A stretch of DNA of 64,000 nucleotides from positions 62,001-126,000 of IMG/VR virus record IMGVR_UViG_3300028734_000012, one strand, 5' to 3'. Below, piece by piece: positions 1 through 6,696 of this stretch. The translations under genes were made by a program, and so were the position numbers. The notes below the pieces were generated by a model that worked only from the letters and a program-made list of their open reading frames with translations, ran no database searches and was not told the DNA's origin. This DNA comes from a virus. Numbering within the stretch: the stretch's first letter is position 1; each line of letters starts with the position of its first letter.

Positions 1-1
1 A

Positions 2-85
2 AAATTTGCTAAAGCTATGGTAGATGAAGGTGTCTCAAAAGATATGGCTGTTTACCTAATTTTAGAGAAATGTAGGGAATCTTAA
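2..85 (+). CDS. 3' end of an upstream gene (partial)
   Basis: An open frame enters from the left edge and stops at TAA 83-85, which overlaps the ATG of the next gene at 85-87. Only 27 residues are visible, ending EKCRES. The stop/start overlap suggests translational coupling and a shared transcript. Product unknown. Confidence 0.6.
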   Translation, partial: KFAKAMVDEGVSKDMAVYLILEKCRES

Positions 86-786
86 TGTTTGGAGTAACTA
101 ATGATTTTATGGATTTAGATAAGGACTTAGGTTTGTTTGAGCCTTTTGGTAATCCTAAAGGTTTTATTAAAAAGGATGCCGCAGAGACTACATATAGAAC
201 TAAATCTTCCGAAAGTTTTATGGGGTTGCAATTCCTCAATAAATATCTTAAAAGTTATAGGTGCTTTATTGCGGGTGGCTGTTTTAAGAACATCTTCACG
301 TCGCAAAAATTTAAAGATATCGATATGTTTTTCTTTGATGAAGCGGCATTCAACGAAGTAGATTTATTAATAAAAGCTGATTCGGATTACACGTTACGTT
401 ATGAGAATGACAAAGTAATTGCCTATAACCATAAAGATAATGACGTTGTTTTAGAATTGATTAGGTCAACATTCGGTTTTTATGAAGAGGTTATGAATCG
501 GTTTGATTGGACTATAACTAAATTCGCTTATTACAAAATAGCTAACGGTGAAACAGACCAGTATCAAACTGTTTATCATAAGGATTTCTTTGAACACTTG
601 CTACAGCATAGATTAGTAGCGGATAATATACTGCCATACCCTGTTAGTTCATTTGAGAGAGCATTACGCTACAAAGGATATGGATATAGTATGTGTAGGG
701 AAACAAAGGTAAAACTGATTCAAGCAATTAAGGATTCGCAATTAGACGAAGATTTATCTGCAAGTTTATACGATGGGGTAGATTGA
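85..786 (+). CDS. nucleotidyltransferase-like protein (CCA-adding/poly(A) polymerase head type)
   Basis: A 233-residue protein. Residues about 60-82 read CFIAGGCFKNIF followed by KDIDMFF, which matches the GG...DxD active site of class II CCA-adding enzymes and poly(A) polymerase heads: a GG turn on a helix, then two metal-binding aspartates (D78, D80). D141 in RFDWTITKF or E124 could be the third acid. It is shorter than a full CCA enzyme and ends with an R-rich helix (RALRYKGYGYSM). Transfer of a nucleotide to RNA or to a protein is possible. Two tRNAs in this window (Asn, Pro) lack an encoded CCA, which would give a tRNA-repair role meaning, but that link is inference. It overlaps the upstream gene by one base. 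The family call is moderate and the substrate unknown. Confidence 0.55.
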   Translation: MFGVTNDFMDLDKDLGLFEPFGNPKGFIKKDAAETTYRTKSSESFMGLQFLNKYLKSYRCFIAGGCFKNIFTSQKFKDIDMFFFDEAAFNEVDLLIKADSDYTLRYENDKVIAYNHKDNDVVLELIRSTFGFYEEVMNRFDWTITKFAYYKIANGETDQYQTVYHKDFFEHLLQHRLVADNILPYPVSSFERALRYKGYGYSMCRETKVKLIQAIKDSQLDEDLSASLYDGVD

Positions 787-1133
787 TTTTTATACTCATT
801 TTTACATAAGACCACTTTTTTATACTTGCCCCCGTCCCCCACCCACACTTCAAAACGATATGGTCAAATTTTAATTTTTATTTTTTTTAAAAAATTGAAT
901 TTGCAATTAATCAATTAAATTAAGAATTAAATTACCATATATCCTATTTATATGCAAAATCAATACCGCATATGCCAAATAAATGAATAAACCTCTACAA
1001 AATTACATCTCACTCATACTGTGAACAGTTTATGAACGAATTTATAAACTACGTTTATGAACTAATTGATAAACTATGTTTATGAACTACACAGTAAATC
1101 ATATTAAATATAAAGAATATAGAGGATAATATA
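787..1133. other. non-coding segment with C-runs, AT tract and 25-bp repeats; possible origin or operator
   Basis: No gene is visible. At 829-844 there are C-runs of five, five and three bases, odd in such AT-rich DNA; the complementary strand carries three G-runs. At about 868-945 there is an almost pure A/T tract. At 1028-1102 lies a direct-repeat array. C-rich block, AT-rich block and iteron-like repeats together resemble a replication origin, but a repressor operator ahead of the next gene is equally possible. Confidence 0.4.
1028..1102 (+). repeat. three 25-bp direct repeats (iteron-like)
   Basis: GTTTATGAAC occurs at 1028, 1053 and 1078, exactly 25 bp apart. The first two full units contain an inverted partner (TATAAAC or GATAAAC) about 15 bp further on, so each unit is also an imperfect inverted repeat GTTTAT...ATAAAC. 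The third unit decays after GTTTATGAACTAC. The array ends 31 bp before the ATG at 1134. Regular spacing and dyads suggest a protein-binding array. Confidence 0.7.
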
Positions 1134-1355
1134 ATGAATGAATTTAACGTTCCGTTGGATAATAATGCAAGAGTAAATCTAGTTACTGCAAGCGCACCAG
1201 AAGTCGTCTTTAGCAATAATAATATCAATGGAATTAATGCAATTAAAGAACTTAATGATACATTGAAAACTGCAAACGATGGCATCTCTAAAATGTACGC
1301 ACAATATAAGGATATGATAAATTCCATAATATGGGAAAAATATGGTCGCACATAG
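1134..1355 (+). CDS. small protein of unknown function
   Basis: A 73-residue protein starting MNEFNVPLDNNARVN, with a good ribosome site (AGAGGATAATATA then ATG). No motif is recognised; residues 30-60 look like an amphipathic helix. It is the only gene directly downstream of the 25-bp repeat array, so it may be controlled by whatever binds there. An open frame on the opposite strand is rejected because it lacks a ribosome site. Confidence 0.65.
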   Translation: MNEFNVPLDNNARVNLVTASAPEVVFSNNNINGINAIKELNDTLKTANDGISKMYAQYKDMINSIIWEKYGRT

Positions 1356-1417
1356 CAAAAGATATGCACTTTTATCACTTTAAATTAATAAAATAATAAA
1401 ATATACATATCTTTTTG
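1356..1417. terminator. bidirectional terminator between convergent genes
   Basis: CAAAAGATATG at 1356-1366 pairs with CATATCTTTTTG at 1406-1417. The A-run on one side and T-run on the other would serve both strands, as expected between the rightward gene ending at 1355 and the leftward gene ending at 1453. The loop is long (39 nt), which lowers confidence. Confidence 0.45.
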
Positions 1418-1452
1418 TTCAAATTTATTAAGTTTTACTTGAATTAATGCTA

Positions 1453-1674
1453 TTATTCTTCAATAATGTTAAAAATCTTGCCATTTAATTGTTTTTCAAA
1501 GCCATATTGCTTAAATTTAACTTCTTTTTTGATTTTTTCTTGATTTTTTACGTCATAATCAATATAAAACGTATCATTATCTTCATTCAAAATTAAATAT
1601 TTTTTATCCATTTTTAATTCAATTCCAGTAACACCATCTGTAATATCTTCTGTGAACACCATATACTTATTCAT
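1453..1674 (-). CDS. small protein of unknown function
   Basis: A 73-residue acidic/basic protein starting MNKYMVFTEDITDG, preceded by an AAGGGG-type site. The pattern of short beta-strand stretches (KYLILNED, TFYIDYD) suggests a small beta fold. It is the last gene of the leftward operon and ends 36 bp from the probable terminator. Not recognised. Confidence 0.6.
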   Translation of the reverse strand: MNKYMVFTEDITDGVTGIELKMDKKYLILNEDNDTFYIDYDVKNQEKIKKEVKFKQYGFEKQLNGKIFNIIEE

Positions 1675-1691
1675 GTAATCCCCTTATTGTT

Positions 1692-2354
1692 TTAATATAT
1701 TACTATTTTAATTTTATTAGAATTATCAACTATAGTTTCCTTTATGTCATTTACAGTTGATTTAGAGAATACACCAATATCTCCATAATTATCAATGTTA
1801 GGTATTCCACCATATCTATCTGTAAAAATCGCAGGTAATAATACAGCATTTAGATTTTCAAACTTATGTCTTACAGTGCTTTTAATATTACGATATTTGT
1901 TTGCATTGATAGAATCTTGATATACAAATACACCATATAATTTATTATTATATTTTATAGATATATCTATACCATCAAATATATCTGTTCTCAAATCGTA
2001 ACATACCTCGAACTCATCATATTTAAATAAGTTATATAAAAGTTCTACTTCTCTATTAAATGAATTATATGCTCTGCATATTCTTCCAAATATATCGTTT
2101 CTACTAAATAATACTTTACAATTATCTATGTTAAGATAACAATCTTTTAGTTTGTATTTACCATCAACACAATCAAAATATTTACATAAATATATTTCAC
2201 ATAAATATTCAACAGATGGTATCTTCATATTTTTAGTAAATAAAAAATAATATACATATGCTATTTCTGGTGCATGTATATTTTCAAATATAGAATTTTT
2301 TGCATCTCTGCCGCCAATGCTTCGATAAAATTTATTATAATTAATTGACTTCAT
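1692..2354 (-). CDS. downstream part of a gene cut by an in-frame TAA; possible nuclease-like fold
   Basis: A 220-residue frame from an ATG at 2354 with no ribosome site in front of it. The same frame stays open upstream through 2355-2489 to the TAA at 2490-2492, and beyond that continues as the 58-codon frame 2490-2666, which does have a ribosome site. The simplest reading is one gene of about 324 codons interrupted by one stop. The stretch FDGIDISIKYNNKLYGVFVYQ, with acids before a strand and a later K/R-rich segment, faintly resembles a PD-(D/E)XK core, but this is weak. Function unknown. Confidence 0.5.
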   Translation of the reverse strand: MKSINYNKFYRSIGGRDAKNSIFENIHAPEIAYVYYFLFTKNMKIPSVEYLCEIYLCKYFDCVDGKYKLKDCYLNIDNCKVLFSRNDIFGRICRAYNSFNREVELLYNLFKYDEFEVCYDLRTDIFDGIDISIKYNNKLYGVFVYQDSINANKYRNIKSTVRHKFENLNAVLLPAIFTDRYGGIPNIDNYGDIGVFSKSTVNDIKETIVDNSNKIKIVIY

Positions 2355-2489
2355 TTCGTTATGTATATTTTCTATATTAACAGAATTTGCTTTACTTAAA
2401 ATCTCTACTTTATCATTAGCTATATTTGGATAATAAATAATATCTTTTGTTATTTTAATCTCTAAACCATTGGGTATATATGTAATGGT

Positions 2490-2666
2490 TTATTCAACTC
2501 CTTCAATGGTTATCGAAGTCCTACCAGTATCATATGCAGTAAATTGTGATATACTTGAAATCTGATAGATATGTCCATCCACTTCAATCTTAGAATTAAA
2601 TCCAAGTTGATGTGTTTCATATTTATCTATAATTTTATTAGCCGCACTAATCATTAACTTTTTCAT
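2490..2666 (-). CDS. 58-residue N-terminal piece of the interrupted gene
   Basis: The frame runs from an ATG at 2666, preceded by AAGAGGATTAT, to TAA at 2490-2492 and encodes MKKLMISAANKIIDKY and 42 further residues. It is in frame with the 220-residue frame ending at 1692, with 45 open codons between them. It could be a real short protein, but the lack of any restart signal before the next part favours a nonsense mutation, readthrough, or a sequencing error. Confidence 0.5.
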   Translation of the reverse strand: MKKLMISAANKIIDKYETHQLGFNSKIEVDGHIYQISSISQFTAYDTGRTSITIEGVE

Positions 2667-2685
2667 ATAATCCTCTTAACCAATT

Positions 2686-2928
2686 TTATTTTTTATAATT
2701 ACCTATAATTACTCCATCAATACATTTGTAATCTATAGCATCATTAATCTCTTTATTTAATCCGTATCTATCCTTATAGATATAATAATAGTTAGAATTA
2801 GGATTTTTATATAGCACAATTCCATTCTCGTCTAAAACACGCTTTGACTTTACCGCATGAATTACTATATTATATAAAATATCACAAGATGGATTTGGGT
2901 ACTGTATGTCACTAAAATTAATTTTCAT
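2686..2928 (-). CDS. small protein of unknown function
   Basis: An 80-residue protein starting MKINFSDIQYPN, part of the leftward small-gene operon, with a GAAAGGGACTAATAA leader before the ATG. It is rich in Y, N and I and mostly predicted as short strands. No motif is recognised. Confidence 0.6.
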   Translation of the reverse strand: MKINFSDIQYPNPSCDILYNIVIHAVKSKRVLDENGIVLYKNPNSNYYYIYKDRYGLNKEINDAIDYKCIDGVIIGNYKK

Positions 2929-2960
2929 TTATTAGTCCCTTTCAATAATCATATTATAAT

Positions 2961-3179
2961 TTAACTCATTAAAAATCCTTTTGTTATTTTCATTTTCTCA
3001 AACTTATATCCTAAACATAAGCAACTACTTTTTATAAAAGAAATCCTATCGTTATAACAACTACTAGCAGTTACATTCCATAGACCCGTAATTACATCTT
3101 CTGGTGCATCACTAACATATGTACTTGTGCTATCCCAACCAAGAAAATCATCTACCATAGTAAATGAATAAATATTCAT
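2961..3179 (-). CDS. small protein of unknown function
   Basis: A 72-residue protein starting MNIYSFTMVDDFLGW. It has a strong ribosome site, AAGGGGAAATAAAT, which overlaps the last codons of the preceding gene (3182-3367), so the two are probably coupled. Three cysteines near the C-terminus (SSCLCLG) are not arranged as a zinc site. Not recognised. Confidence 0.6.
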   Translation of the reverse strand: MNIYSFTMVDDFLGWDSTSTYVSDAPEDVITGLWNVTASSCYNDRISFIKSSCLCLGYKFEKMKITKGFLMS

Positions 3180-3181
3180 AT

Positions 3182-3367
3182 TTATTTCCCCTTATATTTA
3201 ATTAAATAGTTTGACATCCAATCATATCCCTCACTATCAGAAATTGAATCCCAATCTTTTTCACAAAGTTGATTGCAATTACTACATTCTAAAATTTGAG
3301 TATCATCAATTTTATGTATAATTAATTTACTAAGTTCTAAATCAAAACCACAATATGGGCAGTCAAT
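3182..3367 (-). CDS. small zinc-ribbon protein, probable non-standard start
   Basis: The frame carries CPYC followed about 25 residues later by CSNC (residues about 3-6 and 28-31), a four-cysteine zinc ribbon, and ends SNYLIKYKGK. It has no ATG, GTG or TTG near its 5' end; the only fitting start is ATT at 3365-3367, just after the stop of the upstream gene (3369-3371), so translation may depend on coupling. The zinc motif makes the frame believable although the start is uncertain. Possible role in nucleic-acid or protein binding. Confidence 0.5.
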   Translation of the reverse strand: MDCPYCGFDLELSKLIIHKIDDTQILECSNCNQLCEKDWDSISDSEGYDWMSNYLIKYKGK

Positions 3368-3368
3368 A

Positions 3369-3665
3369 TTATTTTACCACAACCCATTCAGTCACAGTTT
3401 TTTGTTTTGGAGTTACTTCATATGCTTCGTGAGATTGGTCTTCTAAATAATAACTATAGTCCTCATATCCACATCTTGAATAAGTTATATCAACTTGAAA
3501 ATACTTTCCAGAGGATGGTTGTATGTAAATTACTCCAACGAAAGCCCTATCTTCATTTAATTCTTTATCAAGTTCTTTTACAAATTCCCAAGTTTCTCCA
3601 TTAACAACTAACTTACTCTCATTATGGACTTGTTCGCAATTTTTATTTGTTAAATTAATTATCAT
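3369..3665 (-). CDS. small protein of unknown function
   Basis: A 98-residue protein, MIINLTNKNCEQVH..., with alternating strands (TWEFVKEL, FVGVIYIQ, YFQVDITYS) suggesting a small beta-rich fold, and a tail TEWVVVK. It starts 2 bases after the stop of the upstream gene, whose GAGGAAGAA end can act as the ribosome site. Not recognised. Confidence 0.6.
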   Translation of the reverse strand: MIINLTNKNCEQVHNESKLVVNGETWEFVKELDKELNEDRAFVGVIYIQPSSGKYFQVDITYSRCGYEDYSYYLEDQSHEAYEVTPKQKTVTEWVVVK

Positions 3666-3667
3666 CC

Positions 3668-3904
3668 TTATTCTTCCTCTTCTAATTTAAACCCATATTT
3701 AAAATCACCCACGACTACGTTACATCCAAAAAGCTCTATACAATATCCCAACTTATCCATTTCTTTAGTTGTTGAAATATGTACACATAAATCTTTGTTT
3801 AATATTTTAGCAGTTTCAGAACCAACAATAACAATTGGAGATTTATTATTATCATCTGAATATTTTGTTATATTGCTTAACATAAATTTATCAAAAGAAT
3901 CCAT
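3668..3904 (-). CDS. small protein of unknown function
   Basis: A 78-residue protein starting MDSFDKFMLSNITKY and ending with an acidic LEEEE tail. It abuts the upstream gene (stop at 3905). The stretch PIVIVGSETAKILNKDLCVHIS suggests a beta-alpha-beta unit. Acidic tails are common in small phage proteins that bind host enzymes, but no target can be named. Confidence 0.6.
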   Translation of the reverse strand: MDSFDKFMLSNITKYSDDNNKSPIVIVGSETAKILNKDLCVHISTTKEMDKLGYCIELFGCNVVVGDFKYGFKLEEEE

Positions 3905-4141
3905 TTATTCACACTCACTATTATTTATTTCTTCTACAATAACATAATTACCCTTTAAAAGATATGGAGCAAATAATATTTTTTTTCTTCCATCCAGAGA
4001 CATCATATCTTTTATTTCTGTTCCATCCTCACGACACCATACAAAGATATGGTCAGAATACTTCATACATAAACTAAAATTATTAATTCTACATATTTTA
4101 TTATTATATTCCATTTCTATTGCGGCTTCAAATACCGTCAT
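3905..4141 (-). CDS. small protein of unknown function
   Basis: The start is placed at the ATG at 4141 (MTVFEAAIEMEYNN, 78 residues) because GAAAGGGATAATATA lies directly before it; a longer upstream frame would overlap the neighbouring gene heavily. It has a beta-rich pattern with ICRINNFSLCMKYSDHIFVWCRED. Not recognised. Confidence 0.6.
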   Translation of the reverse strand: MTVFEAAIEMEYNNKICRINNFSLCMKYSDHIFVWCREDGTEIKDMMSLDGRKKILFAPYLLKGNYVIVEEINNSECE

Positions 4142-4154
4142 TATATTATCCCTT

Positions 4155-4394
4155 TCAACAGGTAATTTCAGTATCTTTATTAAGAGGTGCATCACTTACC
4201 TTATAAGGTGGCTCAATGCCACGAAAGTTATAAGGTGGGTTATATTTATTAGGAATTGGATATGTACACCCATGAATACTTCCATCTTGAACTCCTGCTT
4301 CATATGCTTTATTTATAATCTCTCTAAATTCTTCTTTAGAAATAGATACCTTACCATTATCTGAAACTGATTCTAAAATTATAATTGGCTTCAT
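4155..4394 (-). CDS. small protein of unknown function
   Basis: The start is placed at the ATG at 4394 (MKPIIILESVSDNG, 79 residues), preceded by AGAAAGGATATATAAT. After a helix (SKEEFREIINKAYEAG) comes a loop rich in P, Y and G (YPIPNKYNPPYNFRG), a likely flexible binding segment. Not recognised. Confidence 0.6.
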   Translation of the reverse strand: MKPIIILESVSDNGKVSISKEEFREIINKAYEAGVQDGSIHGCTYPIPNKYNPPYNFRGIEPPYKVSDAPLNKDTEITC

Positions 4395-4395
4395 A

Positions 4396-4791
4396 TTATA
4401 TATCCTTTCTAAAAGTGAATTTATCCCCAAATTGTTCGCGTAATTTTTCTAAAAATGCTTGATAATCTTTATCGCTTAACTTAATATTTGGAATTTCTTT
4501 TTTTAAACAACCTTGATTTTCACATAACATCTTAATATCATTTTCTAATTGTCTAATCTTTTCATTTAAGACTTTAATTGCTTCTTCATTTGTTTCTCTT
4601 TTACTTTTATCAATAGAAAGCAAATCCTCTATAAAGCCCTCGAGCGCGTTTTCATGTTTTTTCATACTTACTACTCTACCTTGTAAATCATCAATTATCT
4701 CTACTAATTCATTATTGTTGCTTATTACTTGTTGCAATAAATAACTATCTCCATCATACCGCCCACTACTTATTTTACTAATATTGTGCAT
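4396..4791 (-). CDS. coiled-coil protein of unknown function
   Basis: The start is placed at the ATG at 4791 (MHNISKISSGRYDG, 131 residues), with AAGGAGAATATTA in front. Residues about 20-100 have heptad-like spacing of L/I/V with many E and K (LVEIIDDLQGRVVSMKKHENAL, IKVLNEKIRQLENDIKML), so a coiled-coil dimer is likely. The C-terminus (AFLEKLREQFGDKFTF) may be a separate helix. No function can be assigned. Confidence 0.6.
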   Translation of the reverse strand: MHNISKISSGRYDGDSYLLQQVISNNNELVEIIDDLQGRVVSMKKHENALEGFIEDLLSIDKSKRETNEEAIKVLNEKIRQLENDIKMLCENQGCLKKEIPNIKLSDKDYQAFLEKLREQFGDKFTFRKDI

Positions 4792-4821
4792 TAATATTCT
4801 CCTTATCATTCTAAAAATTAT

Positions 4822-5169
4822 TTACTTCATCTTTTGACCGCAAGACCTACAAAACTTATCATCTTTACTTACTCTACTATCACATCTTGGACACCAATAA
4901 TAATTTCTTCCTTCGATTGGTTCTAATCTAACATGTTTTACATCGTTTATTGAATTACCTTTATATACTAGACCACTTGCTGTGCTTATTCTGAACTGAC
5001 CGCTTTCAAAATCCATACCTATATCAACACCTATAACTCCAATCGATGCCCTAGCGCCTACGGATGGCTCTGCAAGGTTAACTAAAACGGGAATATCCTC
5101 TGGACTTTGATAAGTTCTTAAATGCTGTATTTCAAAATCTACTGAATGTTTTAACTCTAAAAGATTCAC
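4822..5169 (-). CDS. zinc-ribbon protein, first gene of the leftward operon
   Basis: A 115-residue protein. The C-terminal 25 residues hold CPRC and CRSCG (about 93-96 and 107-111), a zinc ribbon. The middle (VNLAEPSVGARASIGVIGVDIGMDFESG) is a conserved-looking beta region without a known motif. It lies about 55 bp downstream of the promoter at 5223-5251 and is the first gene of the operon, so it is expected to be expressed early. A nucleic-acid or protein adaptor role is possible. Confidence 0.65.
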   Translation of the reverse strand: MNLLELKHSVDFEIQHLRTYQSPEDIPVLVNLAEPSVGARASIGVIGVDIGMDFESGQFRISTASGLVYKGNSINDVKHVRLEPIEGRNYYWCPRCDSRVSKDDKFCRSCGQKMK

Positions 5170-5222
5170 TTTAACATTCTCCTTTATTTATTATATATTA
5201 AAATACTTTACTTCCTATATAT

Positions 5223-5251
5223 ATTATAGTATAATCCATGATGTTTGTCAA
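5223..5251 (-). promoter_or_regulatory. strong sigma-A type promoter of the leftward operon
   Basis: On the minus strand TTGACA (5246-5251) and TATAAT (5223-5228) are separated by exactly 17 bp. The bases around the -10 read ATTATACTATAATATATATAG, shared almost exactly with the promoters near 14,060, 14,150 and 14,250. Confidence 0.9.
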
Positions 5252-5375
5252 GTAATTAAATAAAATAATTAAAATATATTTTCCCCTATTTCATTTTTAA
5301 TCAAATATTTAAATAAACTATATTTTATATGAATTAAATAAATACTTAAAATTTCTATTATATAAACATTGGATT

Positions 5376-5479
5376 AAAATACAAGTCATTTCATTTTAAC
5401 CTATATATTGCAACTTATGCTATATTATATATGATGATATCAACGTTTTTATACCCTAAAAATACAAGTCATTTCATTT
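5376..5479 (+). repeat. two copies of a 21-bp direct repeat
   Basis: AAAATACAAGTCATTTCATT plus one T occurs at 5376-5396 and again at 5459-5479, 83 bp apart, in the non-coding gap between the leftward operon promoter and the next leftward gene. They may be operator or replication-protein sites. The rest of the gap is A/T-rich and shows no gene. Confidence 0.7.
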
Positions 5480-5487
5480 ATTTTTTT

Positions 5488-5528
5488 AATGCTATTTAGT
5501 CCATATCTATACTGGACTAAATAGCATT
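5488..5528. other. perfect 15-bp inverted repeat downstream of the RepL-like gene
   Basis: AATGCTATTTAGTCC at 5488-5502 pairs perfectly with GGACTAAATAGCATT at 5514-5528 around an 11-nt loop. Read leftward (the direction of the gene ending at 5577) the hairpin is followed by A's rather than T's, so it is not a textbook terminator in that direction; rightward it has only TTTTC. It could be a terminator, an operator, or a replication site bound by the neighbouring protein. Confidence 0.6.
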
Positions 5529-5576
5529 TTCAATATGTCTATCCCTCTCTTCTCTATACCTCGTAATTTTCGTATT

Positions 5577-6440
5577 TTAAAATTCACCGAGTATCTCTAC
5601 TTTATTCCACTTAGAACCCGCATAAAATACATTTGGATTAATAAACATTTTGTATTCTCTTTTATCTTTATTATTAGAGACAAAACTTATTATATGTTTA
5701 TTTGTGCCAGTATTTATATTACATAAAATTTCATATAATCTATTTGAATTTTCTTTATTATAATGTAATAACTCGCACAAGTCTCCTAGATTTATTTTTT
5801 TAATTTTTTTCAATTCCGTTTCCATTGGGTTAATGCAAAGGATATTATAATCAATATTTATATATGGAACTAGCTTAAATAAATATCCTAATTGTTTATG
5901 AGATTTCACTTCGAATTGTTTATACAATAATCTGATTGTATTTACATACATACGGGTTACGTCGTTATTGTTTATGATAAGTTGGTCTAAATCCCCTTTG
6001 ATAAAATAACTACTATTTAAATAAATCCTTTTCTCTTCTTTTTCAGTCATAATTTCACACTCTATCATTCTCTTGTAGAAAAGTTTATACGTATTCTCTT
6101 TCAATTCTAATATAGAGTTTAAGTTATCCTTATTAATATACTTACCATTATCAAATTTTAGATACCCGTCGTATGAAATGTAAGTAGATATAATAAATAA
6201 TTTAGTTATATCAGACAATTGTAACTCTGGAAATAGTTCTTCTGTATAGTTAAATAAAACCCATATAAAACTCCCCATTCCTTTATTAGAATTTTTAATA
6301 GCTATTGACCTAATATCTTTCTCTTCTTGCTTTAGGCGATAATTTTTATTCCTTTCCAGTTGCTTGTTAGTAATGAATACCCCATCTTCCGCAACTTCGC
6401 CAGTATTCTTGTAAATCATAATTGCTTCTCTGTTACTCAT
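5577..6440 (-). CDS. winged-helix/RepL-like DNA-binding protein
   Basis: A 287-residue protein, MSNREAIMIYKNTGEVAEDGV.... After an N-terminal tail with GVFITNKQLERNKNYRLKQEE comes a helical region with a likely winged helix (SDITKLFIISTYISYDGYL, then LNSILELKENTYKLFYKRMIE). The C-terminus ends YKMFINPNVFYAGSKWN, which resembles the end of RepL and related replication or regulatory proteins of Firmicute plasmids and phages. That resemblance is from memory, so RepL is a suggestion only. It has its own promoter (6491-6519), divergent from the rightward arm, next to direct repeats and a perfect inverted repeat. It is therefore a candidate early regulator or replication initiator. Confidence 0.55.
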   Translation of the reverse strand: MSNREAIMIYKNTGEVAEDGVFITNKQLERNKNYRLKQEEKDIRSIAIKNSNKGMGSFIWVLFNYTEELFPELQLSDITKLFIISTYISYDGYLKFDNGKYINKDNLNSILELKENTYKLFYKRMIECEIMTEKEEKRIYLNSSYFIKGDLDQLIINNNDVTRMYVNTIRLLYKQFEVKSHKQLGYLFKLVPYINIDYNILCINPMETELKKIKKINLGDLCELLHYNKENSNRLYEILCNINTGTNKHIISFVSNNKDKREYKMFINPNVFYAGSKWNKVEILGEF

Positions 6441-6490
6441 TTTCCATCTCCTTCAAAATATTATAGATAGTATTTATCTATCTATATAGT

Positions 6491-6519
6491 ATTATAGTAT
6501 AATTATAATCAAAAGTCAA
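6491..6519 (-). promoter_or_regulatory. promoter of the RepL-like gene
   Basis: On the minus strand TTGACT (6514-6519) and TATAAT (6491-6496) have 17-bp spacing, with the shared ATTATACTATAATA context. It faces away from the rightward promoter 62 bp further on. Confidence 0.85.
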
Positions 6520-6581
6520 GGGATATAAAATCATTATATATTAATTGTATTTTTATTTATTAATATGTAAAGGAAAATCAC

Positions 6582-6610
6582 TTGACTTTCACCGTGAATT
6601 ATACTATAAT
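6582..6610 (+). promoter_or_regulatory. divergent promoter of the rightward arm
   Basis: TTGACT (6582-6587), 17 bp, TATAAT (6605-6610), followed by ATAGTTG. It drives the leader peptide and the genes from 6693 onward. The short gap to the opposite promoter would let one regulator control both arms. Confidence 0.85.
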
Positions 6611-6657
6611 ATAGTTGTAGGGATGGCTTACAAAATAAATTAGAAAGGAGATGAATT

Positions 6658-6696
6658 TTGTGTTTTACTTTAAGTAACGCTCAAAAAAATATATGA
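6658..6696 (+). CDS. 12-codon leader peptide coupled to the next gene
   Basis: AGA A AGGAG at 6642-6650 is the strongest ribosome site here, and 7 nt later TTG opens a 12-codon frame (LCFTLSNAQKNI, TTG read as Met) that ends in ATATGA. That TGA overlaps the ATG of the next gene (6693), which has no ribosome site of its own. Translation of the next gene therefore appears to need translation of this leader. It could simply be a coupling device. Confidence 0.5.
   Translation: MCFTLSNAQKNI

Noticed and set aside
1028-1102. CRISPR array
   Set aside because: The 25-bp repeats are contiguous with no spacers, and no cas genes are near.
1055-1378. 107-codon open frame on the minus strand
   Set aside because: It lies opposite the gene at 1134-1355, which has a good ribosome site; the minus frame has none and crosses the probable terminator and repeat array.
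2490-2492. Genome-wide stop-codon reassignment
   Set aside because: TAA, TAG and TGA end ordinary genes elsewhere in the window, and none of the 17 tRNAs has a suppressor anticodon.
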